The translations under genes and the position numbers were made by a program. This document shows, piece after piece, positions 1 through 6,191 of a stretch of 6,965 bases of DNA (position 1 is its first letter; each line of letters starts with the position of its first letter). The notes beneath the pieces were generated by a model. It worked only from the letters and a program-made list of their open reading frames with translations. It was not told the origin of the DNA and did no database searches. The stretch comes from Pseudomonadales bacterium (GTDB taxonomy: Bacteria; Pseudomonadota; Gammaproteobacteria; Pseudomonadales; Azotimanducaceae). The stretch covers positions 1 through 6,965 of the forward strand of contig JAPKEK010000111.1 of NCBI GenBank assembly GCA_028822125.1. The letters are read 5' to 3'.

Positions 1-1350
1 CATACCAGCTTCCAGGCTTTTAGCCAGACGCATGGTACGGCCCACATCCCTTGTCCAGATGTATCCTGCCAGGCCATAGGGTGTATCGTTTGCCAGTTGA
101 ACTGCTTCGGCTTCCGAATCGAATGACATGGTGGTAAGCACCGGGCCGAAAATTTCTTCTCTGGCAATACGCATGGAATTATCAGCATCGGTGAATAAGG
201 TAGGGCAGATATAGTTGCCAGCACCCAGGTCATCTCTGGGTTTGCCACCTACGGCAATCGAGGCGCCATCCTCTCTGGCGATATCCATGTAGCTCATCAC
301 TTTCTGGAAATGTTCCTGACTGACCACAGGACCCACCTCTGTTTCCGGGTCAAGCGGGTGACCGACCTTCAGATTGATCACACGCTGTTCCAGCGCTGCC
401 ATGAACTCCGCTTTAATACCACTCTGGATCAGTAGTCTCGAACTGGAAGTACAACGCTGACCGTTCAAGCTATAGAGCATGAAAACAACGGCATCCAGGG
501 CTCGATCAAAGTCGGCGTCATCAAAGACGATCACAGGATTCTTGCCTCCTAATTCAAAATGCAGGCGTTTCAGGGTATCAGCGCTCTGCCGCATAATATG
601 TGATCCGGTGGCGCTTTCGCCCACCAGCGCGACCGCCCTGATAGCAGGATGTTCTGTGAGTCGTCTGCCCGCTGTTTCACCAAAACCGTTAACGGTATTC
701 CAGACACCATCAGGAATACCGGCATCTTTTGCAACCTCAGCCAGTAGCATGGCTGTGAGTGGTGCCATTTCAGCTGGCTTGTGTACAACAGTACAACCCG
801 CAGCCAGCGCCGGCGCGATTTTCCAGGTTGACAACATGAAGGGCGTATTCCAGGGCGTAATGATACCCACCGGGCCCACCGGTGAGCGCATGGTATAGTT
901 AGTGTGGGCATCCTGGTAGAGAGCCTGGCCATTAACTGCTTCTGGCGCCTTGTCTGCGAAAAATCGGAAGTTGTCAGCGCCTCGTAATGCAGCCTGTTTC
1001 ATAAACCGAATCGGCTGGCCGCAGTCCATGGATTCAACCAGGGCAATTTCTTCGGCGCGTTCGACAATCATGTCGGCAAAATGATTGAGCAGTTTCTTGC
1101 GCGTTGCTCCGGGCACATCGCGCCATTCGGCAAACGCTGCCTGGGCAGCCTCGCAGGCCCGGTCTATATCCTGCTCGCTTCCGGCAACTATATCGCCCAG
1201 CGAGGTGTTGTCAGCAGGGGTCAGGTTTTCGAAGGTCTGTGCCTCGGAAGGCACCTCAAACTGACCATCAATAAAATGGCCAGTCACGTTCTCACGGAAT
1301 CGCCGAAGGTAATCTTGCGCCTTTGTAAGATTGTCTTCATAGCCCAACAT
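1..1350 (-). CDS. Aldehyde dehydrogenase, HpaE-like (3' end cut by window edge)
   Basis: NAD(P)+-dependent oxidation of an aldehyde or semialdehyde to the acid, in the cytoplasm. The frame is open from ATG 1350 down to position 1, giving 450 residues; relatives such as HpaE have about 485-490, so roughly 35-40 C-terminal residues are missing. Seen in the sequence: PWN with N168, K191 in HKPAE, the nucleotide-loop motif GESATG (244-249), the general base E266 in ELGGK, the nucleophile C300 in GQRCTS, and EEIFGPV with E399 and F401. The E266-C300 spacing of 34 and all other positions match the ALDH fold. E194 after K191 favours NAD+ over NADP+ by family knowledge. The start is set by AGGAG at 1357-1361, six bases upstream. 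It is transcribed divergently from the FAH gene. The closest family I recall is HpaE (5-carboxymethyl-2-hydroxymuconate semialdehyde dehydrogenase); a benzaldehyde-type dehydrogenase is also possible, and the substrate is not determined. Confidence 0.93.
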   Translation of the reverse strand, partial: MLGYEDNLTKAQDYLRRFRENVTGHFIDGQFEVPSEAQTFENLTPADNTSLGDIVAGSEQDIDRACEAAQAAFAEWRDVPGATRKKLLNHFADMIVERAEEIALVESMDCGQPIRFMKQAALRGADNFRFFADKAPEAVNGQALYQDAHTNYTMRSPVGPVGIITPWNTPFMLSTWKIAPALAAGCTVVHKPAEMAPLTAMLLAEVAKDAGIPDGVWNTVNGFGETAGRRLTEHPAIRAVALVGESATGSHIMRQSADTLKRLHFELGGKNPVIVFDDADFDRALDAVVFMLYSLNGQRCTSSSRLLIQSGIKAEFMAALEQRVINLKVGHPLDPETEVGPVVSQEHFQKVMSYMDIAREDGASIAVGGKPRDDLGAGNYICPTLFTDADNSMRIAREEIFGPVLTTMSFDSEAEAVQLANDTPYGLAGYIWTRDVGRTMRLAKSLEAGM

Positions 1351-1376
1351 GAGGTGCTCCTGTTTGCTTAATTTAC

Positions 1377-1389
1377 ATAACATGTTAAT
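1377..1389. promoter_or_regulatory. Putative MarR-type operator, site 1 (ALDH side)
   Basis: ATAACATGTTAAT contains the perfect 10-bp palindrome TAACATGTTA (1378-1387). It lies 27 bases upstream of the ALDH start codon, where a bound repressor would cover the promoter or early transcript. A 13-base near-copy sits at 1441-1453. Assigning it to the HpaR-like regulator encoded at 2334-2804 is inference from palindrome form, duplication and gene context. Confidence 0.5.
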
Positions 1390-1440
1390 AATAAAACCGG
1401 CGTAAGGCTAGTTATATGCCGAGGATTTTGTGTAATATAT

Positions 1441-1453
1441 ATAACAGGTTAAA
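1441..1453. promoter_or_regulatory. Putative MarR-type operator, site 2 (FAH side)
   Basis: ATAACAGGTTAAA matches site 1 at 11 of 13 positions; its core TAACAGGTTA (1442-1451) keeps both TAAC/GTTA arms. It ends 20-22 bases before the FAH start codon, mirroring the place of site 1 next to the divergent gene. The start-to-start distance of 64 bp is close to six helical turns, so both sites face the same side of the DNA. Confidence 0.5.
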
Positions 1454-1463
1454 CATTATGATT

Positions 1464-1467
1464 GAGG
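1464..1467 (+). promoter_or_regulatory. Ribosome binding site that decides the FAH start
   Basis: GAGG lies six bases before ATG 1474. It overlaps an in-frame TTG at 1462 that would otherwise extend the protein by four residues. The spacing favours ATG 1474 as the true start. Confidence 0.65.
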
Positions 1468-1473
1468 CAAACT

Positions 1474-2334
1474 ATGCGATTTCTTTCCTTCAAGACGAGC
1501 GATAGTTCATCGTGGGGCATGATTAACAGTAACGGAGTCATAGACCTGGGCAGTCGGATGGGCTGCGACTTTAAACAGGCCCTGGTCACTGATCGACTCG
1601 ATGAAGCACAGAATCTGGCCACTGGTTTGACGCCTGATATCAGCACAGCAGACATCAGCTATCTACCGCCTATAGCGGCTCCTGAAAAAATCGCCTGTAT
1701 CGGCGTTAACTATGCAAATCGTAATGCCGAGTACAAAGATGGTACTGAAGCACCCAAGTTCCCCAGCCTTTTTATGCGAACGCCCGATTCACTGACTGCG
1801 CACACTGACTATCTGCTGCGACCGCCTGAATCTGAGCAACTGGACTATGAAGGCGAGATTGCGGTTATTATTGGCAAACAGGGTCATCGTATTTCTGAAA
1901 ACGATGCTTATGACCACATTGCCGGGTTAACCATCATGAATGAAGGCACTATTCGAGATTGGTTGCGGCACTCGAAGTTCAATGTAACCCAGGGAAAGAA
2001 CTTCTATCACTCTGGCAGTATTGGCCCCTGGATGGTCAGTGCTGATGAATTCGACGCGTCTATCTTTGAGGATATGCGCGTTAAAACCCGGGTCAACGGT
2101 AAAGAGCGGCAGAATGATACCACTGCCAATATGATGTTTCCGATAAAATACCAGATCGCCTATATGTCTCAGTTCTTCAATCTCAAGCCAGGGGATATCA
2201 TTGCAACGGGAACCCCCAATGGTGCTGGAGCCAGGTTTGATCCACCCATTTTTTTGAAAGCTGGAGATATTGTTGAGGTGGAAGTTCAAGGCGTGGGTGT
2301 TTTGTCTAATGAAGTGATAGACGAGTTTTCCTGA
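1474..2334 (+). CDS. Fumarylacetoacetate hydrolase (FAH) family enzyme, HpaG-like
   Basis: Cytoplasmic, metal-dependent enzyme of the FAH superfamily, which cleaves, decarboxylates, isomerises or hydrates 2-oxo/enol acids in aromatic catabolism. The protein has 286 residues from ATG 1474. A short N-terminal domain (about 1-65) precedes the catalytic domain. Seen there: the substrate-loop motif IGVNYANRNAE (about 76-86), metal-ligand glutamates E126 and E128 in YEGE, NEGTIRDW (156-163), K175 in QGKNF, TGTPNGAG (245-252), and the closing VEVEVQGVG segment. Two positions are unusual. The place of the common catalytic His in NYxxHxxE is R83, and the third metal ligand, usually Asp in ND, is E157. 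I believe a subgroup of FAH proteins shares both changes, so this is probably functional specialisation and not decay. It is the first gene of the rightward operon and overlaps the regulator start by one base. The exact reaction is unknown. Confidence 0.92.
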   Translation: MRFLSFKTSDSSSWGMINSNGVIDLGSRMGCDFKQALVTDRLDEAQNLATGLTPDISTADISYLPPIAAPEKIACIGVNYANRNAEYKDGTEAPKFPSLFMRTPDSLTAHTDYLLRPPESEQLDYEGEIAVIIGKQGHRISENDAYDHIAGLTIMNEGTIRDWLRHSKFNVTQGKNFYHSGSIGPWMVSADEFDASIFEDMRVKTRVNGKERQNDTTANMMFPIKYQIAYMSQFFNLKPGDIIATGTPNGAGARFDPPIFLKAGDIVEVEVQGVGVLSNEVIDEFS

Positions 2335-2804
2335 TGGTGGTTTCCGCCGGCAAAGAGCTACGCGGCTTTAACCGCTCTCTTCCCATGGCGCTGCTTCGAG
2401 CTCGGGAGGCTGTAATGAAGAAATTCATTCCGTCTTTGCGTGAAAATGATCTTTCCTCCCAGCAGTGGCGGGTAATACGCGCATTGAATGAGGAACAAGG
2501 TCTTGATATTACTGAACTAGGCGACCGCTGTTTTCTGCTGATGCCAAGCCTTTCCCGGATTATCCAGAATCTGGAAAAGCGTATACTGGTCACACGTAGC
2601 CACTCAGCGGCGGATAATCGACGATCTGTGATTTCCTTGACCTTGGCTGGCGAAAAGCTGTTTAAGAAAATCGCCCCCGCGTCTGTGCAACGTTATAACC
2701 TCATCACGGAAAAATTTGGATACGGTAAACTAGAGCTGCTTTATGAACTGCTGGATGAATTAATTGAGAAAATTGATGATGATCAGGCAGTTAATACCAG
2801 TTGA
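2334..2804 (+). CDS. hpaR: MarR-family transcriptional regulator, HpaR-like
   Basis: Dimeric winged-helix repressor of 156 residues, expected to bind palindromic DNA and release it on binding an aromatic ligand. The sequence shows the HpaR-type N-terminal helix (PMALLRAREAVM, 17-28), LSSQQWRVIRAL (40-51), a recognition-helix region around MPSLSRIIQNLEK (70-82), and the wing with DNRR (94-97) followed by VISLT. In E. coli, HpaR represses the homoprotocatechuate (hpa) operon; the equivalent positions there are very similar from memory. The start ATG 2334 overlaps the FAH stop (TGATG), suggesting translational coupling. A strong GGGAGG at 2404-2409 sits five bases before an in-frame ATG at 2415 (M28). 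That would remove the conserved AREAV helix, so I prefer the upstream start, though a shorter second product is conceivable. Likely targets are the paired sites at 1377-1389 and 1441-1453, which would make it autoregulated. Confidence 0.9.
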   Translation: MVVSAGKELRGFNRSLPMALLRAREAVMKKFIPSLRENDLSSQQWRVIRALNEEQGLDITELGDRCFLLMPSLSRIIQNLEKRILVTRSHSAADNRRSVISLTLAGEKLFKKIAPASVQRYNLITEKFGYGKLELLYELLDELIEKIDDDQAVNTS

Positions 2805-2896
2805 ATATATACCAGCATAAATAATAACCTAAACTTGGAAACGTTACTTAAAAGTGAGCAAGACGAGCTTAATATCCAAATTACCAGGGAGGCCCG
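2805..2896 (+). promoter_or_regulatory. Intergenic gap before P450 with strong RBS; possible secondary promoter
   Basis: This 92-bp A/T-rich gap separates two otherwise overlapping gene pairs. AGGGAGG at 2886-2892 is a near-perfect Shine-Dalgarno sequence four bases before the P450 ATG, in contrast to the weak sites at the coupled junctions. TTGAAT (2801-2806) with TAATAA (2822-2827), or TAATAT at 2870-2875, could be promoter parts, but spacing and matches are poor. ACTT and AAGT flank an AA at 2845-2854, too short to call an operator. No hairpin with a T-run is seen, so readthrough from the regulator gene is likely. Confidence 0.4.
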
Positions 2897-4195
2897 ATGA
2901 GTCATAAAAAATCAGATGCCTATCATAAAATCAGTATTCCACCTTCTGCCCAGCCTACTGGATGCCCTGTCGATAAAGCATTTTCGCCCTTTAATCCAGA
3001 TTATCTGAACAACCCCTATCCCCAACTGGAACAGTTGAGTGCGGAAAAGCCTATTTTTTTCGCGGAGCAACTGGGATATCTTGTTGTCACGGGGATGGAC
3101 AATGTGATGGAAGTGCTGAAGAACCATGAGATCTACTCATCAGAAAATGTCCAGGATCCTGTTTTTCCGGTCTGCGAAAGGGCAAAGGCAGTCCTGTCCG
3201 CAGAGGACTATAACCCCCAGGCGGTCATGTCTAATAGCCAGCAGCCAGAACATACCCGAATTCGTAAGTACACGCGCGACGGCTTTAATGCCCGGCGCAT
3301 GAAACTGCTCGAACCCTATATTCGGGAAACGACCGATACATTACTGACCCAGATTCTTGATCAAGGCAGCCCAGCCGAATTTATTTCGTCTTTTACACAC
3401 CCCTTACCCGGACAGGTCATATTCCGGTTTATTGGCTTTCCTGAAGCTGATGATGAGAAGCTGATCTACTGGACTTCGAATCGATTGATCTTCACCTGGG
3501 GTAAGCCCACAGATGAAGAACAGGTAGAGATTGCTGAGAATATGCTCAGCTACTGGCGTTATTGCCGGGACTTCGTTGCCAGAAGAAATTTACAGCCCGC
3601 GGATGATCTTACCTCTGAGTTACTCGCTGCGCACAAACAAAACCCGGAAGAACTAACCTATCGTGAGGTTGAATCCATTATCTATGGTCTGTCTTTTGCC
3701 GGTCACGAAATCGTCAGTAACTTTATTGGGTTGACGCTGCAGAATATTCTGCCAAGGCGTGACAGGTGGAATGCCTGTTGCAATGATTTGTCACGCATAC
3801 CCGGTATGCTGGAAGAAGTATTACGCTTTGATTCTCCTCAGATCAGCTGGCGTCGGGTTGCCACTCAGGACACATCTTTAGGCGGTGTCGATATTCCCAG
3901 GGGAACTCGAATCTTTATCAGCCTGGGCTCGGCCAACCGAGACCCGGCGCTGTTCCCAGCGCCTACTGAATTTGATATTGATCGTGTTAACGCCACTAAG
4001 CATATTGCTTTCGGTTATGGTATCCATTTCTGTCTGGGCGCGCGGCTCGCTCGCATGGAAACGCGGATTGCCATTGAGGCGCTGGTGACGCGTGTTCCCA
4101 GTCTTGGTCTGGTCGACAACCAGGATTTTTCGTTTGCCCCGAATATCACCTTCAGGGGTCCTTTAAAACTTTACGCTAAATGGGATGAAAGATAA
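2897..4195 (+). CDS. Cytochrome P450 (soluble bacterial class)
   Basis: Haem-thiolate monooxygenase of 432 residues with no signal or membrane anchor, so a soluble enzyme that needs separate electron-transfer partners. Seen in order: C-helix HTRIR (119-123); I-helix FAGHEIVSN (267-275); K-helix ExxR, E307 to R310 in EEVLR; the SANRDP region (345-350); and the haem-binding loop FGYGIHFCLG (372-381) with the thiolate ligand C379. Family knowledge expects Thr right after the I-helix acid (AGHETT). Here it is Ile (E271-I272), so the usual acid-alcohol pair for oxygen activation is missing. The C-terminal FRGPLKLYAKW segment recalls aromatic O-demethylating P450s such as GcoA, but overall family placement is uncertain. 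The gene overlaps the transporter start by one base, so product and importer are probably made together. Hydroxylation or O-dealkylation of the imported aromatic acid is inference. No ferredoxin or reductase gene is visible. Confidence 0.95.
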   Translation: MSHKKSDAYHKISIPPSAQPTGCPVDKAFSPFNPDYLNNPYPQLEQLSAEKPIFFAEQLGYLVVTGMDNVMEVLKNHEIYSSENVQDPVFPVCERAKAVLSAEDYNPQAVMSNSQQPEHTRIRKYTRDGFNARRMKLLEPYIRETTDTLLTQILDQGSPAEFISSFTHPLPGQVIFRFIGFPEADDEKLIYWTSNRLIFTWGKPTDEEQVEIAENMLSYWRYCRDFVARRNLQPADDLTSELLAAHKQNPEELTYREVESIIYGLSFAGHEIVSNFIGLTLQNILPRRDRWNACCNDLSRIPGMLEEVLRFDSPQISWRRVATQDTSLGGVDIPRGTRIFISLGSANRDPALFPAPTEFDIDRVNATKHIAFGYGIHFCLGARLARMETRIAIEALVTRVPSLGLVDNQDFSFAPNITFRGPLKLYAKWDER

Positions 4196-5532
4196 TGACC
4201 ACAGCGCCCCTGAGTATCAGTGAATTCATTGATCGCGGTAATTTTTCTGCACAACAGATCATGATTGTTGCGCTCTGTCTTATCTTCAATATGGTGGATG
4301 GTTTCGATATTACCGCCATGGCTGTGACCGCCCACCAGATCGGTGAAGACATGCAGTTGACTGCTGACAAGCTAGGGCTCGTTTTCAGTTTCTCGCTTGC
4401 CGGTATGATGATGGGCGCAATGTTTCTTGCAACCCTGTCTGACATCATCGGCAGGCGAACCATGATTATCATTACATTGTTGTTAGTGGGTGCAACGGTA
4501 ATACTGACTGCTTTGGTAAATTCGTTGCCGATGCTGATCTTCCTCAGATTTGTCAGCGGCCTTGGCGCCGGCGCCATGCTTGCCAGTGTTGCTACACTTG
4601 CCTCCGAATACAGCCCTGAACGATATCGAGCGTTAGCAGTGACTGCGGTAACGTCTGGCTATCCCCTGGGTGCCATGATGACGGGCCTTGTTGCCAGCAG
4701 CATTGTGCCTGAATTTGGCTGGCGGGGCATGTTTGCAGCTGGTGGCACGGTAACCATTGGCCTCGCGGTCGTTGCATTTCTGCTGGTTCCGGAATCACTG
4801 CAGTTTCTCTGTAAAAAACAACCCGAAGGGGCATTGAAGAAGGTCAACAAGGTTTTAGCCAGGTTTTCGGTTCAGCCTTTAACCGAGCTGCCTTTGATAA
4901 ATCAGTCAGACGGAGCTGTCGAAGCTGACCGCCAAAGTATCCTGCAGAAAATGTCATCTCTACTGACCCCGGACCTGAAGCGTTCTACCCTGATTTTATG
5001 GGCCACTTTTTTCCTTTGCATCAGTACACTCTACTTTCTGATGAGTTGGATACCTAAACTCATCATAGATCTCGGTTACCCGGCGGACGCGGGTAACCTG
5101 GCTTTCACACTATTTAATTTCGGTGGCGTCCTTGGAATCTTTACCTTGGGGTGGCTGGCATCCAAATGGTCACTATCAACGTTGATCAGCATCTTTGCAG
5201 TTACTGCCGCTGCACTCATGTGGGTGTTCGCTGCTGCGGCATCACTCCAGGCCAGTCAAACCCTATTAATGACGCTTATTTTCGTTATTGGTATCAGTCT
5301 TCAAGGTGGATACACGGGCCTGTATGCTGTCGCGGCTAAAATCTACCCTACCGAGATCCGCAGTACCGGTGTTGGCTGGGCGATTGGGTTGGGACGATTG
5401 GGAGCAGTAATCGGCCCGGGAGTCGCAGGTTACATGATTGCTACAGGCATCTCGATTACCACCAATTTCCTGACCTTCGCAATACCTATGATGATCGGTG
5501 GAATACTGGCTTACCAGTTGCGGGTCAGGTAA
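4195..5532 (+). CDS. MFS transporter, aromatic acid:H+ symporter (AAHS) type
   Basis: Inner-membrane importer of 445 residues in the usual range for the PcaK/BenK/VanK group, with hydrophobic stretches fitting 12 membrane helices and a polar central loop at about 203-265. Diagnostic sites: VDGFD (D35 and D38) in the first helix, needed for aromatic acid transport in PcaK; the loop 2-3 signature LSDIIGRR (81-88); the helix 4 motif RFVSGLGAGA (118-127); PERYR (141-145) between helices 4 and 5; PES (199-201) after helix 6; and YPTEIRSTGVGWAIGLGRLG (384-403) towards the end. Together these place it in AAHS, not a sugar or drug exporter family. The start ATG 4195 overlaps the P450 stop (TAATG) and has only a weak Shine-Dalgarno sequence, implying translational coupling. 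Substrates in this family are benzoate-, hydroxybenzoate- or vanillate-like acids, which hints at the P450 substrate; the precise one is unknown. Confidence 0.94.
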   Translation: MTTAPLSISEFIDRGNFSAQQIMIVALCLIFNMVDGFDITAMAVTAHQIGEDMQLTADKLGLVFSFSLAGMMMGAMFLATLSDIIGRRTMIIITLLLVGATVILTALVNSLPMLIFLRFVSGLGAGAMLASVATLASEYSPERYRALAVTAVTSGYPLGAMMTGLVASSIVPEFGWRGMFAAGGTVTIGLAVVAFLLVPESLQFLCKKQPEGALKKVNKVLARFSVQPLTELPLINQSDGAVEADRQSILQKMSSLLTPDLKRSTLILWATFFLCISTLYFLMSWIPKLIIDLGYPADAGNLAFTLFNFGGVLGIFTLGWLASKWSLSTLISIFAVTAAALMWVFAAAASLQASQTLLMTLIFVIGISLQGGYTGLYAVAAKIYPTEIRSTGVGWAIGLGRLGAVIGPGVAGYMIATGISITTNFLTFAIPMMIGGILAYQLRVR

Positions 5533-5751
5533 TGCGAATGGCTGATCAGATCGACATTTTAGCGCTAGTGCGAAAGCCATGAGTTATCTCTATGATCTTT
5601 GTCCGGCGAATAATACGGGTGGTGTAGGTGCCGCTGGGTAGCAGGCTGATAACGGCAAGCCGGTTTCGAACACTCGGGGAGCATCAAGGCACCACCAGAA
5701 ATAAAGCTTGATGAAGCTCGCTAGATTCCAGGTAAGCTTTTTACTAATCAG
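5533..5751. other. Convergent intergenic region with inverted repeats
   Basis: The 219 bases between the transporter and the cytochrome c gene hold no credible gene; the only forward frame after the transporter stop encodes 14 codons (5538-5582). Several inverted repeats are visible: ATGGCT/AGCCAT (5538-5543, 5575-5580), the palindrome TAGCGCTA (5560-5567), GGTGGTG/CACCACC (5618-5624, 5690-5696) and CGGCAAGCCG (5653-5662). Some may act as a bidirectional end-of-transcript structure. No strong intrinsic terminator with a long T-run is seen for the transporter side. Confidence 0.5.
5698..5719 (-). terminator. Weak possible intrinsic terminator for the ThDP enzyme/cytochrome c unit
   Basis: Read on the minus strand, GAGCTT and AAGCTT (outer pair G-T) flank a CATC loop, about 33 bases past the cytochrome c stop. 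The tail TATTTCT follows. The stem is short and A/T-rich and the T-run is interrupted, so termination efficiency is doubtful. Confidence 0.3.
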
Positions 5752-6186
5752 TTACCGCGGTGCCTGGGATTGTGCGGAATTGATAATTGCCTGCATTGTT
5801 GCGTTCGACTCTGCTTCTGGCGGCGTGTCCTTAAAGGTTCTTATATGGGCGTAAATATCCAGTGCTTCATGATCTGGCAGGCTGGTTTTTGAATAGTGCG
5901 GCATCCGCTGGGTAGGCAAAGGCGGATTGAGTTCGCTACGAGCTCGCAGGAAAATAAGATAGACCGCCTCGCTCATCATGATGCCACTGACGTCATTGGC
6001 TATATTGTGTTTACCAATACCGTTATAGCCATGACAGGCGTAACAGCCATGGTTATAATAAAGCGCTTCGCCTTTATCTGCATTCCCGCTGATCATTGCG
6101 GGTGTAGCCGGGGCCGCGCTCAATACAGTTGATGGAAGAGAACTCAACATGTAAATGCGTAGGGTGGAAATTAGTATTTTGATCAT
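5752..6186 (-). CDS. Small exported monohaem cytochrome c
   Basis: Class I c-type cytochrome of 144 residues acting in the periplasm. An N-terminal signal (MIKILISTLR start, hydrophobic to about residue 24, cleavage probably near SAAPA at 23-27) precedes one haem site, CYACH (48-52). The sixth ligand is probably M95 in RMPHYS, in the usual place before LPDHEALDIYAHI. The order CxxCH, then MPxYS, then a C-terminal helix with IYAxI resembles cytochrome subunits that take electrons from periplasmic dehydrogenases. The gene starts five bases after the ThDP enzyme stop; its TAGGT Shine-Dalgarno sequence overlaps the end of that gene, so the two are an operon. M13 is an alternative start but would lose the charged signal-peptide end. 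It cannot easily serve the cytoplasmic P450. Its electron donor is unknown. Confidence 0.88.
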   Translation of the reverse strand: MIKILISTLRIYMLSSLPSTVLSAAPATPAMISGNADKGEALYYNHGCYACHGYNGIGKHNIANDVSGIMMSEAVYLIFLRARSELNPPLPTQRMPHYSKTSLPDHEALDIYAHIRTFKDTPPEAESNATMQAIINSAQSQAPR

Positions 6187-6191
6187 AGCGT

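Larger units (their letters stand above)
1351..1473. promoter_or_regulatory. Divergent promoter/operator region between the ALDH and FAH genes
   Basis: This A/T-rich stretch must carry the start signals for both arms. It holds two near-identical palindromic sites (listed separately) and a 7-bp inverted repeat, GTTATAT (1411-1417) and ATATAAC (1439-1445). For the rightward arm, TATA-rich sequence at 1433-1445 is a possible -10, but no good -35 lies at proper spacing. For the leftward arm, TGTTAT read on the minus strand near 1377-1382 is a weak -10. I cannot assign transcription starts with confidence. Activator dependence or an unusual promoter is possible. Confidence 0.6.

Noticed and set aside
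479..1371. Plus-strand and alternative minus-strand open frames inside the aldehyde dehydrogenase gene
   Set aside because: The ALDH frame carries all catalytic motifs and is open over its full 450 codons. The other frames show no recognisable motifs and lack ribosome sites.
1462..1473. TTG at 1462 as the start of the FAH-family gene
   Set aside because: It overlaps the GAGG ribosome site placed six bases before ATG 1474, and adds only four residues with no family support.
2825..2846. Third regulator site before the P450 (TAAC at 2825-2828 and GTTA at 2843-2846)
   Set aside because: The half-sites are 14 bases apart, unlike the 2-base gap of the paired sites upstream of the FAH gene, and four-base matches are expected by chance in A/T-rich DNA.
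4176..5580. Minus-strand and alternative-frame open readings across the transporter gene
   Set aside because: They lie antisense to or out of frame with a clearly conserved AAHS protein, and read as low-complexity shadows of it.
5538..5582. 14-codon open frame just after the transporter stop
   Set aside because: It is too short, lacks a ribosome site of its own, and nothing identifies it as a gene.
5618..5697. tRNA-like gene: 7-bp acceptor-like stem, D-loop-like GCTGGGTA, T-loop-like TTCGAAC (5665-5671)
   Set aside because: Thirteen bases separate the T-arm from the 3' acceptor strand, the G53-C61 pair is absent, the T-stem has a mismatch, and no anticodon arm can be placed.
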